Shown: positions 16,430 through 24,840 of the stretch, piece by piece
Numbering within the stretch: position 1 is the first letter of the stretch
Layout of the letters: every line of letters starts with the position of its first letter
From: Candidatus Olsenella pullicola
GTDB lineage: Bacteria; Actinomycetota; Coriobacteriia; Coriobacteriales; Atopobiaceae
Assembly (NCBI GenBank): GCA_019117265.1
Contig: DXAB01000059.1
Location: forward strand, 1-45,576
Reading direction: 5' to 3'
DNA: 45,576 bases
The notes under the pieces: model-generated
What the model saw: the letters and a program-made list of their open reading frames with translations, nothing else
Database searches by the model: none
Told to the model about the DNA's origin: nothing
Program-made: the position numbers and the translations under genes

Positions 16430-17616
16430 CCGGAACCGAGCGCCTGCGCGAGCTGGCGAAAGACACGTGCAAGATTTACCTCTGGGGCATTATTCGCGCA
16501 TACAGAGAGGACAAGTACGACACCGTCGAGGGGGACGGTAAGACCCTCAACGGCCTGCTCTGCGAAATCGCCGACCAGATAGAGCTTGAGGACGAGCGGG
16601 GCTGCGACGTAGAGACCGTGCGACACGACGCGTACGAGGCGTGGGAGTGGGTGCGCAAGCACGGCGGGCTGGACGCGGTGAGGCGACGCTGGGGGTGCCT
16701 GGACTACTACGCCGACCCCGTTCCGCGCTCATGCATGGAGAAGCGTCTCGCGCGGCTCCAGCGCCAGATAGACGAGAGCCACGCGGCGCTCGGGCGGCGC
16801 AGGGTGCGCATCGAGGAGCTTGGCCACCGCGTCGGCGACCTCACGCGCGAGAACGCCGAGCTGCGCAGGAGGGCCATGCCCGATGGCATGGAGTGGCCGA
16901 CTGTTGACGGGCGCAAGGTCGATTTCAAGACGCCATACCAGCCAGACCTCGGAGTACTTGAAGCCGTGAGCATCTACAACAACGGCGCGGTCGAGGTGAT
17001 GAGCCATGACGGAATAATCAAGCCAGTTTCCGAAATCCATACCGCCGTCCTCGCAGCCGACGGCGAGCCGCTGGAGGTCGGGCAGACGGTGTGGGATACG
17101 AATGGCGATGAGCTGCAGGTCCTGAGCATCGAGAACGACCACGAGCGCCACGTCACGTGCCACTACGAAGGCGTCGACGGAATCAAGGCGAACGGCTGGT
17201 GGCTCACCCGCGAGCTCACCCACAAGCGCCCCGTGCTGGACGCGGACGGCGCGCCAATCAAGAAGGGCGATACGGTCTACCTGCTCACCGGCGAGTGGTG
17301 CGACGAGTTCCCGTGCCTCGGGTTCCACGGCGGCGAGGAGCTTGAGGTGTTCGATGACGGAGAGGCCGATCACGTGCCAGGCGGCGTCCAGTGCCGCGAG
17401 AAGGAGAAGGGGACTGGCTATCGCTACACCTGCTACCCGCAGCCGTCGCAGCTCACCCACACCAAGCCCGCGCCGCCCGACAGCTGGGAGCGCATCGAGG
17501 AGGACATCGCCGAGGGATTCATGGCGACAGAGGAGACGGCGCGCGACCTCCGCGAGGAGGCCAGAGACATTGTGCGCCGCTGCCGCGCGCTGGCCGAGCG
17601 AGAGAGGGGCGAGTGA
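16426..17616 (+). CDS. Large hypothetical early protein with repeated beta modules
   Basis: 396 residues. A helical N-terminal region (1-100) with several Trp, a coiled coil (about 105-150, RLQRQIDESHAAL...LTRENAELRRR), then a series of short beta modules that each begin like VLDADGAPIKKGDTVY or VLAADGEPLEVGQTVW and carry Trp/Thr-rich strands. The tail is helical. Related modular proteins occur in many Coriobacteriia prophages, to my knowledge without assigned function. The modules resemble short SH3-like barrels; binding of protein or nucleic acid is possible. Overlaps both neighbours. Confidence 0.7.
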   Translation: MTGTERLRELAKDTCKIYLWGIIRAYREDKYDTVEGDGKTLNGLLCEIADQIELEDERGCDVETVRHDAYEAWEWVRKHGGLDAVRRRWGCLDYYADPVPRSCMEKRLARLQRQIDESHAALGRRRVRIEELGHRVGDLTRENAELRRRAMPDGMEWPTVDGRKVDFKTPYQPDLGVLEAVSIYNNGAVEVMSHDGIIKPVSEIHTAVLAADGEPLEVGQTVWDTNGDELQVLSIENDHERHVTCHYEGVDGIKANGWWLTRELTHKRPVLDADGAPIKKGDTVYLLTGEWCDEFPCLGFHGGEELEVFDDGEADHVPGGVQCREKEKGTGYRYTCYPQPSQLTHTKPAPPDSWERIEEDIAEGFMATEETARDLREEARDIVRRCRALAERERGE

Positions 17617-17873
17617 TGAACCGCGAGTACGTATGCCTCGCCGTGCCGCACCTTGAGGCGTACGCCGGAGAGACCCACACCGACTACATCCCGCGCGAGG
17701 AGGTCGTGCGGTGCCGTGACTGCAGGCACGGGGACCCGTTCTGCGACTCGAGCAGCTATGCGGGCATGATCGACTGCCTTCACTTCGCGCAGTGGGACTA
17801 CTACGACGACGAGCCAGGGGTCTGGCCGGTCAAGCCGGACGGCTTCTGCGCGTGGGGAGAGAGGAGAAGGTGA
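17616..17873 (+). CDS. Small zinc-ribbon phage protein
   Basis: 85 residues from ATG 17616, one base overlap with the previous stop. Motifs VVRCRDCRHGDPFC, DCLHF and DGFCAWGERR are the usual zinc-binding pattern of a very common small phage protein in clostridial and Coriobacteriia prophages. Function unknown. Confidence 0.7.
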   Translation: MNREYVCLAVPHLEAYAGETHTDYIPREEVVRCRDCRHGDPFCDSSSYAGMIDCLHFAQWDYYDDEPGVWPVKPDGFCAWGERRR

Positions 17874-18175
17874 TGGAGCACATCATCCAGTTCGGCGTCA
17901 ACATCGACGACGACGCGATTCGCCGCGAGGTCGTGAGGCTCGCGACGCGGGAGATCATCGAGGACCTCAAGGTCGAGTGCCGCAAGGAGCTCGGGCTGAC
18001 GGGAAGCAGCTACAGCCGCTCCGGGTTCGTGAACTCCATGGTCGACGGCATCCTCGCTGACTGCCGCGAGCAGGTCGTGAGGGAGGCCGCCTCAGCCCTC
18101 GCCGACAAGGCGCCTAAGCAGAAGTGGTACCGCGAGATGATACCGGGCGCCGTGGGGGAGGCGGTGGAGCGATGA
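17873..18175 (+). CDS. Hypothetical helical early protein
   Basis: 100 residues, ATG preceded by GAGAGGAGAAGG. Mostly helical and charged (FGVNIDDDAIRREVVRLATREIIEDLK), no cysteine cluster that forms a ribbon, no membrane segment. The pattern NIDDDAIRREVV...EII is seen in small phage proteins of Gram-positives. Function unknown. Confidence 0.6.
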   Translation: MEHIIQFGVNIDDDAIRREVVRLATREIIEDLKVECRKELGLTGSSYSRSGFVNSMVDGILADCREQVVREAASALADKAPKQKWYREMIPGAVGEAVER

Positions 18176-18408
18176 GCGTCTGCAAGCCGCCCAAGCGCCG
18201 ATGCGAGACATGCGGCTTCTGGGACGCGCTCAGCGAGCCTGGCGAACGCAAGAGCACGGGCCAGTGCTTCCGCCACCCGCCCGTCTTCTGCGGGGAGTTC
18301 GACCCCGACGGGCTCCCGCGCTTCGAGTGTCCGGTGACCGGCGTCAACGCCACGTGCGGCGACTGGGCCAAGGAGGACGAGAGGCACAGGGAGAGGTGGC
18401 CGGAATGA
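18172..18408 (+). CDS. Small zinc-ribbon phage protein
   Basis: 78 residues from ATG 18172. Cysteines in RRCETCGFWD, GQCFRHPP, FECPVTG and TCGDW form a probable zinc site; the CETCxFW...CxRxPP...P.T...CG order is a common phage ribbon. Overlaps both neighbours by four bases. Function unknown. Confidence 0.68.
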   Translation: MSVCKPPKRRCETCGFWDALSEPGERKSTGQCFRHPPVFCGEFDPDGLPRFECPVTGVNATCGDWAKEDERHRERWPE

Positions 18409-18731
18409 CGCAGAGCAAGTGGGTCCGCGTCGGCAGCGTCCGACGGTTCGACGACATGAGCGACAAGACAAAATTCGTGCGTGACATCAAGGGCGCAGCC
18501 GGCGACGTCGATGACGCGATGTTGGCATACCGCTACGGCGACAGGAGCACACGAACTCTCGAAGAAGCCTACCGAGACATCGTGCTCTACTGCTGCGCCG
18601 ACGTCGTCCAGGCCACGCTCAATCTCGTGGCCGCGCTGGGCGTGGAGGACTTCAGGCCGTACCTCAAGGCGTGCGAGCGGCGCAACCGGGAGATGGGGCG
18701 GATCACGGACGGGAAGGCGGTGGACGAGTGA
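18405..18731 (+). CDS. MazG-like nucleotide pyrophosphohydrolase candidate
   Basis: 108 residues. The helical pattern TLEEAYRDIVLYCCADVVQATLNLVAALG followed by a short CERRNREMGRI tail matches the all-alpha MazG-like group found in phages (E-x-x-D in the last metal-binding helix: ADVVQATLNLV). Such enzymes hydrolyse NTPs or dNTPs and may alter ppGpp or nucleotide pools. Metal ligands are only partly clear here, so the activity is inferred. Overlaps neighbours by four bases. Confidence 0.5.
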   Translation: MTQSKWVRVGSVRRFDDMSDKTKFVRDIKGAAGDVDDAMLAYRYGDRSTRTLEEAYRDIVLYCCADVVQATLNLVAALGVEDFRPYLKACERRNREMGRITDGKAVDE

Positions 18732-19420
18732 GCGAGGAGACCATGGAGCCCAGGACGTTCGAGGACCTGTGGCTCATGCGCGAGACGTCGAAGGAGTGGT
18801 TCGACGGCCAGCTGAGGTACGAGAACGTTCGCAAGGGGGCCGACCCCGAGGTCGGGATGGTGGACAGCATGAGCTGGCACGTGGTCCCGTTCTCGGACAG
18901 GGTCAACGTGGAGCTCCACACCCACGTCATCGAGGAGGTCCGACAGAACGGCCACTCGATGTCGCTGAGGACCAAGTTAGAGACGCTGGCCAGCTACGAC
19001 ACCATGGAGGCGTTCCGCGCCAGCGAGTGGTGGGACCTCACCATGGAGAGGTTCGCCGGAGGGGACGCCGACGCGTCGTGGCTGCGAACGGTCGAGCTGG
19101 ACGGCGAGGAGATCGGAGTCGAGCTCACGTGGGTGGGGTACGGGCCCGACGTCACGCTGTCCGTGGAGGTTGGAAACCGGTACCGAGACTGGCTGGGCAA
19201 CCACCGGCAGGGCAAGGGTCACGACACCCTGGACGTGAGGGTGGACCGCATGTCCGGGACGCTGTCGCTGTACCTTGACGGCCACCAGGTCGAGGGAACG
19301 GTGGGGGAGATCGAGGCGGCCATGACGCTCATGGAGCGTTTGGTTGACCTCGGCGTCAAGGTCGATGACGGGGCGATAACGGTTCCGCTTCCGAAGAGCG
19401 AGAGCGAGGTGGGCGAATGA
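18728..19420 (+). CDS. Hypothetical early protein
   Basis: 230 residues, GTG start overlapping the previous stop. Mixed alpha/beta, acidic. It has an alternation of Val/Leu strands after residue 120 (TVELDGEEIGVELTWVGYG, LSLYLDGHQVEGTV). No motif, membrane segment or Cys cluster. No family recognised. Confidence 0.65.
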   Translation: MSEETMEPRTFEDLWLMRETSKEWFDGQLRYENVRKGADPEVGMVDSMSWHVVPFSDRVNVELHTHVIEEVRQNGHSMSLRTKLETLASYDTMEAFRASEWWDLTMERFAGGDADASWLRTVELDGEEIGVELTWVGYGPDVTLSVEVGNRYRDWLGNHRQGKGHDTLDVRVDRMSGTLSLYLDGHQVEGTVGEIEAAMTLMERLVDLGVKVDDGAITVPLPKSESEVGE

Positions 19421-19590
19421 GCTGCAAGTACTGCAAGTGGCCGCCGAAGGACATACAGGTCAAGGGCGGCGGCAAGTACGGGCACGCCTACATATACGGC
19501 TGCGTGGTCCACGTCACCGACCGCGAGAGGACCATGACGTTTCGCGCAAAGTACTGCCCCATGTGCGGGAGGAGGCTGGTGGAGGAATGA
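19417..19590 (+). CDS. 57-residue zinc-ribbon protein
   Basis: Starts MSCKYCKWPP and ends YCPMCGRRLVEE: a CxxC pair at each end, the textbook four-Cys ribbon, here with nothing else. Too short for the main track. Overlaps both neighbours by four bases. Likely a DNA- or protein-binding micro-ribbon; function unknown. Confidence 0.65.
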   Translation: MSCKYCKWPPKDIQVKGGGKYGHAYIYGCVVHVTDRERTMTFRAKYCPMCGRRLVEE

Positions 19591-19865
19591 GCCTAGAGAA
19601 GCTGCGCGACAAGTACCAGCAGAAGGCCGACTACTACTGGGAGTGCTACCAGATGGACGGCCAGGCGAGCGCCCTGCGCGCCCACGATCGAAACGAGGAG
19701 CTTGCCGACGCTCTAACCAAGGCCATCAACGCCGGGCACATATCCGAGGAGCTTGCCGTCCTCAAGATAGCCGTGCTCGACATCGACCCGGACGACGAGC
19801 GAGGCGACCTCGTGACAGCCGTGAAGCGTCTCCAGAAGCGCGTGCGAGAGGGGAAGGTGATCTAA
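19587..19865 (+). CDS. Hypothetical helical early protein
   Basis: 92 residues, charged and helical throughout (LRDKYQQKADYYWECYQMDGQ). ATG overlaps the previous stop; its own TAA shares one base with the next ATG. No family recognised. Confidence 0.62.
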   Translation: MSLEKLRDKYQQKADYYWECYQMDGQASALRAHDRNEELADALTKAINAGHISEELAVLKIAVLDIDPDDERGDLVTAVKRLQKRVREGKVI

Positions 19866-20497
19866 TGCCGACTGACGAGGAGCGCCGCGAGGTGGCGCGG
19901 AGGCTGCGGGAGACGAAGGCGGAGTGCGAGGAGCGGGGCTACCCGTGGATGTGCGACGACCTGATTCTCGCCCTCGGGTACGACCACGACTACGAGGCGG
20001 GGGACGAAATCTTCGACCGCCTCGCCGACCTCATAGAGCCGCAGCCGATAACCGGTGACACGAGCGACGGGTACCACACGTTCGACGAGTTGTACGACCA
20101 CAGGGCGAGGCTGTTCTCCGTGGTGGTGCGAGACTACCGCGAGATCGCGTGGAAGTCCAGGCTCCATCGCGACGGCACGATGTACGACGGGATGTTCATC
20201 GTCGGCGTCGAGACGCCCCAAGGCCAGGCGACGTACCACTACGACATCGACCCGTACTGGGACATATTCGACTGCAAGGAGCTTGTCCGCGCTCCCGAGT
20301 GGGACGGCCATACGCCTGAACAGGCGATTTCTCGCATAGCGTCGCTGCGACCGTCCTGCGACCTCGAGGCGCTGCTGGCATTGGCCGACGAGATGGATGC
20401 CGAGAAGAACTTCGTACTCGTCGGAGGCTACGCCCGACGCATCCGCGAGGCGCTGGGTGTTCCTGACGAACGAACGACTAATGCCACTACCTGCTAG
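19865..20497 (+). CDS. Phage protein with a WDGH-type domain
   Basis: 210 residues. The central segment SDGYHTFDELYDHRARLF, WKSRLHRDGTMYDGMFIVGVET, YHYDIDPYWDIF and APEWDGHTPEQAISRI is a recurrent domain of phage early proteins ending in WDGH. It has no proven function that I know. The N-terminal 60 residues are a helical, acidic add-on. It is the last gene before the late regulator. Confidence 0.7.
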   Translation: MPTDEERREVARRLRETKAECEERGYPWMCDDLILALGYDHDYEAGDEIFDRLADLIEPQPITGDTSDGYHTFDELYDHRARLFSVVVRDYREIAWKSRLHRDGTMYDGMFIVGVETPQGQATYHYDIDPYWDIFDCKELVRAPEWDGHTPEQAISRIASLRPSCDLEALLALADEMDAEKNFVLVGGYARRIREALGVPDERTTNATTC

Positions 20498-20530
20498 AAT
20501 GTGAGAAGCCTAAAGCGGAGGTGTAGGGTT

Positions 20531-21037
20531 TTGCGCGAGCCGAGACTTGAGGACTACAGCAGCGCTCGAGACTTCTTTGAGTCCGTCCGCGAGGCCAGCC
20601 GCGAGGCCGAGCGCACGAGGCTTACGCTCCTCCGGATGGAGGCCCGCGAGGGCGTTCGTGCGCAGGGCTACGAGGCGCAGGGCCGCTCCGGCCACACGTC
20701 GGACCGCACCGCCGCGACAGACGCGCGCATGGACTACGAGGAGAGGATGCGCGAGCGCATCGAGGAGGACTATGCGCTCATCGACCTCGCGTGCAGGGTG
20801 CTCTACGGCGAGGAGTCCGGCAAGGGCGGGCTCGACGCGCTCATGGGCTCCGCCGTGGCGGACTGCATCAGCTTCCGCTACGTGGACGCGCGCCCGTGGC
20901 CGGAGGTCGCCGCGCTGCTCGGGTACAGCAAGTGGTCGCGGCGCAGCCTGCGCGACCTGTGCCAACAGGGGTTTGACGCCATTGACTTCTTCGGGTGGGA
21001 CAACGTGCTCGGAGGGACGGGGACAGCTTCAGATTGA
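20531..21037 (+). CDS. ArpU/sigma-like late transcription regulator candidate
   Basis: 168 residues. I favour TTG 20531 because CGGAGGTG lies just upstream; a GTG at 20501 is possible. The C-terminal third (IDLACRVLYG, DALMGSAVADCISFRYVDARPWPEVAALLGYSKWSRRSLRDLCQQG) has a sigma-70 region-4-like helix-turn-helix. Proteins of this kind just before the packaging genes activate late transcription in Gram-positive phages (ArpU/RinA type). A strong terminator follows at once, so the late operon needs its own promoter or antitermination. Confidence 0.65.
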   Translation: MREPRLEDYSSARDFFESVREASREAERTRLTLLRMEAREGVRAQGYEAQGRSGHTSDRTAATDARMDYEERMRERIEEDYALIDLACRVLYGEESGKGGLDALMGSAVADCISFRYVDARPWPEVAALLGYSKWSRRSLRDLCQQGFDAIDFFGWDNVLGGTGTASD

Positions 21038-21066
21038 AGGGAACGCTCCGCTCGCTCCCCACATGT

Positions 21067-21098
21067 GGGCCGTGGCCTTCGGGCTGCGGCCCTTTTTT
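21067..21098 (+). terminator. Strong intrinsic terminator, end of the early region
   Basis: GGGCCGTGGCC-TTCG-GGCTGCGGCCC followed by TTTTTT. UUCG tetraloop, long stem. Confidence 0.85.
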
Positions 21099-21115
21099 CA
21101 TGCGCCGGCGAAAAT

Positions 21116-21155
21116 CGGCACCACGCGGAACCATGCGGAACCATCCGGCACCGCC
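21116..21155. repeat. Four tandem 10-bp repeats, candidate terminase/cos-binding site
   Basis: CGGCACCACG, CGGAACCATG, CGGAACCATC, CGGCACCGCC: consensus CGG(A/C)ACC at exact 10-bp spacing, one helical turn. They lie between two terminators and just upstream of HNH-terS, where packaging sites commonly lie. An 8-bp palindrome GTGCGCAC follows at 21177-21184. No start codon or frame links them to a protein. Confidence 0.55.
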
Positions 21156-21198
21156 TCCGCTGTGATATAGGTATGGTGCGCACGAGCGCGAGACAGTC

Positions 21199-21225
21199 AA
21201 GGGCCGTCCTTCGGGGCGGCCCTTT
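21199..21225 (+). terminator. Second TTCG-loop terminator before the HNH gene
   Basis: AAGGGCCGTCC-TTCG-GGGCGGCCCTT with a short T-tail. Together with the terminator at 21067 it isolates the repeat region from early and late transcription. Confidence 0.65.
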
Positions 21226-21244
21226 GCGTGAGGGGGCGGTGGAC

Positions 21245-21649
21245 GTGTCGGCATCCCGCTACTCCAACGGGCACCGGCGCCGCGCCCTCGTAGCCCGCGT
21301 CCGCGCCATGGGGGAGCCGTGCCACATATGCGGCCTTCCCATCCCGCCGGACGCGCCCGCCGGCACGCCGCTCGCCTTCGAGCTGGACGAGCTGATGCCG
21401 GTGTCCAAGGGCGGCTCGCCGATAGACCCGGCCAACGTGGCGGGGAGTCATAGGGTCTGTAATCAATGGCGCGGGGACAAGCCCATGGGTCGCGTCGAGG
21501 CCGTCCGCTCCGAGGTCCGCGCACGATTCGGGCCGTGGCCGTCGGCGCTCGCGTTCTGCGAGGGCGCGAGAGCCGTTCTGAGGGGTGCCGCCGGACGCTC
21601 CGGTCAAGCACCAGTGAGGCACCCCAAGCGCTCGTCTGGCGCGCTCTGA
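21245..21649 (+). CDS. HNH endonuclease of the packaging module
   Basis: 134 residues from GTG 21245 (GTG 21239 also possible). Zinc knuckle CHICG and a later HRVCNQWRG enclose the core FELDELMPVSKGGSPIDPANVAGSH. The usual first HNH His is Asp/Glu here (DELMPVS), a variation common in these small actinobacterial HNH proteins. HNH proteins adjacent to TerS/TerL are needed for specific cos cleavage in HK97-like phages. It lies directly upstream of terS. Confidence 0.82.
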   Translation: MSASRYSNGHRRRALVARVRAMGEPCHICGLPIPPDAPAGTPLAFELDELMPVSKGGSPIDPANVAGSHRVCNQWRGDKPMGRVEAVRSEVRARFGPWPSALAFCEGARAVLRGAAGRSGQAPVRHPKRSSGAL

Positions 21650-21734
21650 GAGGGCTAGGGGGGCATCCCCTCCCCGTGGGCCGACGGCTCGCCCCGCGGC
21701 ATAGCGCCAAAACAGATATCCGCTATTTCCACAG

Positions 21735-21754
21735 GCCCGGAGACGGGCTTTTTT
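21735..21754 (+). terminator. Intrinsic terminator between HNH and terS
   Basis: GCCCG-GAGA-CGGGC followed by TTTTTT. The 21650-21734 stretch before it has an inverted G/C run (GGGGGGCATCCCC) but no gene. Readthrough or a separate promoter is needed for terS. Confidence 0.75.
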
Positions 21755-21785
21755 CATTTCCATAGCTATAGGACGGTGATTTCGC

Positions 21786-22004
21786 ATGACGCTGCTCGAG
21801 GCGGTCAGGACCGGCGACCGGCGCACGGCGCTCGTGGCCCTGCGCGACGCGGTGGCCGAGACCATCGACGCCAAGGACAGCGCGCGCGACATCGCCGCCC
21901 TCTCCAAGCGCCTCATGGAGGTCATGGCAGAGATCGACGCGCTGCCGGACCCGGAGGACGATGCGAGCCCGCTCGACGCGGCGCGCAACAAGCGCGGGGC
22001 ATGA
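21786..22004 (+). CDS. terS: Terminase small subunit
   Basis: 72 residues, much shorter than HK97-type TerS but matching the small actinophage form: LRDAVAETIDAKDSARDIAALSKRLMEVMAEIDAL. It recognises phage DNA and regulates the large subunit. Its stop overlaps the terL start (ATGA), indicating coupled synthesis. No helix-turn-helix is obvious, so DNA binding may need oligomerisation. Confidence 0.7.
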   Translation: MTLLEAVRTGDRRTALVALRDAVAETIDAKDSARDIAALSKRLMEVMAEIDALPDPEDDASPLDAARNKRGA

Positions 22005-23431
22005 GGCGCGGGCGCCAGACGCCGACCTTCGAGCGCGTGGGCATCTGCGACCACAGCGACGGCCCGGAGGCGGTCGCGCTCTTCGAGGGCTACGGCGTGC
22101 GCTTCATCCCGGCGCAGGAGTACGAGATGGAGCTCTACCTCGCCAAGAACGAGCTGGGCGAGTGCGAGGCCATCACCATCGGGCTGAGCAGGCCGCGACA
22201 GAACGGGAAGTCGTTCGCGGCGCGCTACTACGCGCTGTGGTGCGCTTTCGTGGAGGGCAGGAGCGTCCTCTACAGCGCGCACAACGGCTCCACCACGCGC
22301 AAGATGTTCAAGTTCATGTGCGACTTCATCGAGGCGCACGAGGACTTCCGCCGCAAGCTCAAGCCGGGCAGCCAGGGCATCTACAAGGCGCAGGGCTCCG
22401 AGGGCATCTACCTCGCAGACGGAACCGTAATCGAGTTCTCCACCCGCACCAACAGCGGCGCGCGCGGAGGCACCTACGACGTCATCATCGTTGACGAGGC
22501 GCAGGAGCTCACCGACGAGCAGCGCGACGCCATGATGCCCACGACCATCGCGTCGGACTCCGGCGACCCGCAGATGATCTACATCGGCACGCCGCCGAAC
22601 GCGAAGTGCCCAGGTACGGTGTTCCGCGGGCTCCACGACGATGCGCACAGCGGCGAGCTTGGAGGCGCGTGGTGGCTCGAGTGGGCCGCGACCGAGATAG
22701 GCGACACGCAGGACGTGGAGCGCTGGTACGAGTGCAACCCCATGATGGGCTACCGCATCAAGGAGCGCTCGATGCGCAACATGGCCGAGACCGTGGGGAG
22801 GACGTCGCCCGACAGCTTCGCCCGAGAGTACCTGGGCTGGTGGGACGCCTCGACCGCCGCCGTGGAGCACGTCATATCGGAAAAGGCGTGGGCGCTCTGC
22901 GAGACCGACGAGCCGCCCGAGCCGCGCGTCACGTGCGCCGGCGTCAAGTTCGGCCCCGACCGCGCGACGCTGGCCTACTGCCTGCGCCCCGCCGAGGGCG
23001 CCGCCTACGTGGAGTGGGTGGACACCCGCCCGCTCTCCGAGGGCGTCGGCTGGGTGGCCGCGTGGCTGGACGCCCGCCGCGACAAGGTCGCGACCGTCGC
23101 CATCGACGGCGGCAGCACGGCGGCGCTCACGACGAGGCTCGCGGACGTGGGCTTTCCAAAGAAGGCAATCGTCACGGCAGGCCCGCGCGACATGGCGAGA
23201 GCCGTGTCCATGCTCACGAACGCCGTGGCCGAGCGCGACCTCTCCCACTACGGGCAGGACGAGCTGACCGCCTCCGCGACCCTCACCGCGAAGCGCCGCA
23301 TCGGCGGCGACGGCGTGGGCTTCGAGGACGCGGGCGGCGCCGACGCGACCCTCATAGAGGCCTGCGCGCTCGCGCTGTGGCAGGCCAAGACGACGAAGAG
23401 AAACCCCGCGAGGAAGCTGAGGATTGGCTGA
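22001..23431 (+). CDS. terL: Terminase large subunit
   Basis: 476 residues. The packaging ATPase-nuclease: Walker A GLSRPRQNGKS (61-71), Walker B YDVIIVDEAQE with D165/E166, a coupling motif IYIGTPP, and a C-terminal RNase H-like nuclease whose first acidic strand is VAIDGGST. ATG 22001 overlaps terS. The ORF-track extension upstream is another frame through terS. It is followed directly by the portal. Confidence 0.95.
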   Translation: MRRGRQTPTFERVGICDHSDGPEAVALFEGYGVRFIPAQEYEMELYLAKNELGECEAITIGLSRPRQNGKSFAARYYALWCAFVEGRSVLYSAHNGSTTRKMFKFMCDFIEAHEDFRRKLKPGSQGIYKAQGSEGIYLADGTVIEFSTRTNSGARGGTYDVIIVDEAQELTDEQRDAMMPTTIASDSGDPQMIYIGTPPNAKCPGTVFRGLHDDAHSGELGGAWWLEWAATEIGDTQDVERWYECNPMMGYRIKERSMRNMAETVGRTSPDSFAREYLGWWDASTAAVEHVISEKAWALCETDEPPEPRVTCAGVKFGPDRATLAYCLRPAEGAAYVEWVDTRPLSEGVGWVAAWLDARRDKVATVAIDGGSTAALTTRLADVGFPKKAIVTAGPRDMARAVSMLTNAVAERDLSHYGQDELTASATLTAKRRIGGDGVGFEDAGGADATLIEACALALWQAKTTKRNPARKLRIG

Positions 23432-24837
23432 TGGACCTTTCGGGAATCACGAGCGCGGCGGGGCTGGACGCTGCCGACAAGGATGCGCTCAACGAGCTGG
23501 TCGAGGTCGCGCAGGCCGTTGAGCCGCGCAACCGCACGCTCGACGCCTACTACGAGGGCGAGCATCCGACGCCCAGGATAGGCATCGACAACATCCCCGA
23601 CAGCGTGGACCCCGGCGTGCGCAGCGACTGGGCGCGCAAGGCCGTGACCAGCGTCTCGGAGCGCGTCCGGATGGACGGCTTCACCTTCGCGGGGGACTAC
23701 GAGGACGAGGACTTCGACCGCATCGAGCTCGAGAACGACCTCTCCGGCGCCTTCAACCGCACCGTGGCGAGCGAGCTCACGCACGGGTGCATGTTCGCGA
23801 CCGTCCAGCGCGTCAGCGACCGCGCGGTCGTGCGGATGCACAGCGCGGAGACCGCCGTCGCGACGTGGGACGTTGCCGAGCAGCGCGTCGGCAGCGGCCT
23901 CGTCATCGCCGACATGCGCCGCACGGACTGGGGAGGGCTCAAGCCGGTGCCCGTGCAGGCCAACCTCCACCTGCCGGGGCGCGTTGTCGTGCTCCGGCGC
24001 GTCCTCAGCACGTCATGGGTCGCCGAGACCCTGCCCACGCCGCTCGACCGGCCCATGATGGAGGCCTTCTGCTTCCGCCCGACGGGCACCAAGCCGTTCG
24101 GCCAGACCCGCATCACGCGAGCGGTGCGCTACCTCGTGGACGAGGTGGAGCGCACGCTGCGCTACATGGCCGTGTCCGGCGCATTCTACGCCATCCCCAT
24201 GATGGCCGCGACGGGCCTCACCGACGAGCAGTTCGACGCGATGAGCAAGAGCAAGTGGCTCATGCGCGTGGGCAGCTGGTTCCTAGCCACGAGGGACGAG
24301 GACGGCAACGTCCCGGAGCTGCAGCAGTTCTCCGGCGTCTCGCCGCAGCCCTACATCGACGCCATCATGACCTACGCCAAGCTCTTCTCGGGCGCCACGG
24401 GCGTGCCGCTGAACTCGCTCGGCATCGTCCAGGACAACCCCAGCTCCGCCGAGGCGATAGCGGCCCAGCGCGAGGACATATGCGTGGCCGCCGAGGACTG
24501 CATCGAGTCCAACCGCGCCTCCATGCGAAACGTCGCGCTCATGGCCATGGCCGTCGCCGGAAACACGACCATCGACGGACTCACCGACGATCAGCGCAGC
24601 GTCATCCCGCACTTCCGCAACCCCATGCGCCCGTCGCTGGCCTCCACGGCGGACGCGATGACCAAGATAGCAGCGGTCGTGGACGGATTCACGATGACGC
24701 GCGAGTTCTGGGCGGGCCAGGGCTTCGACACGGCCGAGGTGGACAGCATCCTCTCGCAGGTCAACGCCAACCGGAACTCGGCGGCCATCATGAGCATCAT
24801 GGCGGGCGGCTCTGCGACCGCGCGACCGTCGGAGTAG
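23431..24837 (+). CDS. Portal protein (SPP1 gp6-like)
   Basis: 468 residues. Forms the dodecameric portal through which DNA enters. Matches the SPP1-type portal by length and by features such as YYEGEHPTPRIGI, the WARKAVTSVSERVRMDGF core, the GTKPFGQTRITRAVRYLVDE wing and TGVPLNSLGIVQDNPSSAEAI. Overlaps the terL stop by one base. The MuF gene starts 3 bases after it. Confidence 0.93.
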   Translation: MDLSGITSAAGLDAADKDALNELVEVAQAVEPRNRTLDAYYEGEHPTPRIGIDNIPDSVDPGVRSDWARKAVTSVSERVRMDGFTFAGDYEDEDFDRIELENDLSGAFNRTVASELTHGCMFATVQRVSDRAVVRMHSAETAVATWDVAEQRVGSGLVIADMRRTDWGGLKPVPVQANLHLPGRVVVLRRVLSTSWVAETLPTPLDRPMMEAFCFRPTGTKPFGQTRITRAVRYLVDEVERTLRYMAVSGAFYAIPMMAATGLTDEQFDAMSKSKWLMRVGSWFLATRDEDGNVPELQQFSGVSPQPYIDAIMTYAKLFSGATGVPLNSLGIVQDNPSSAEAIAAQREDICVAAEDCIESNRASMRNVALMAMAVAGNTTIDGLTDDQRSVIPHFRNPMRPSLASTADAMTKIAAVVDGFTMTREFWAGQGFDTAEVDSILSQVNANRNSAAIMSIMAGGSATARPSE

Positions 24838-24840
24838 CGA

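Noticed and set aside
21197-23248. 683-residue minus-strand ORF over HNH, terS and terL
   Set aside because: Antisense to three supported genes; composition typical of a shadow frame.
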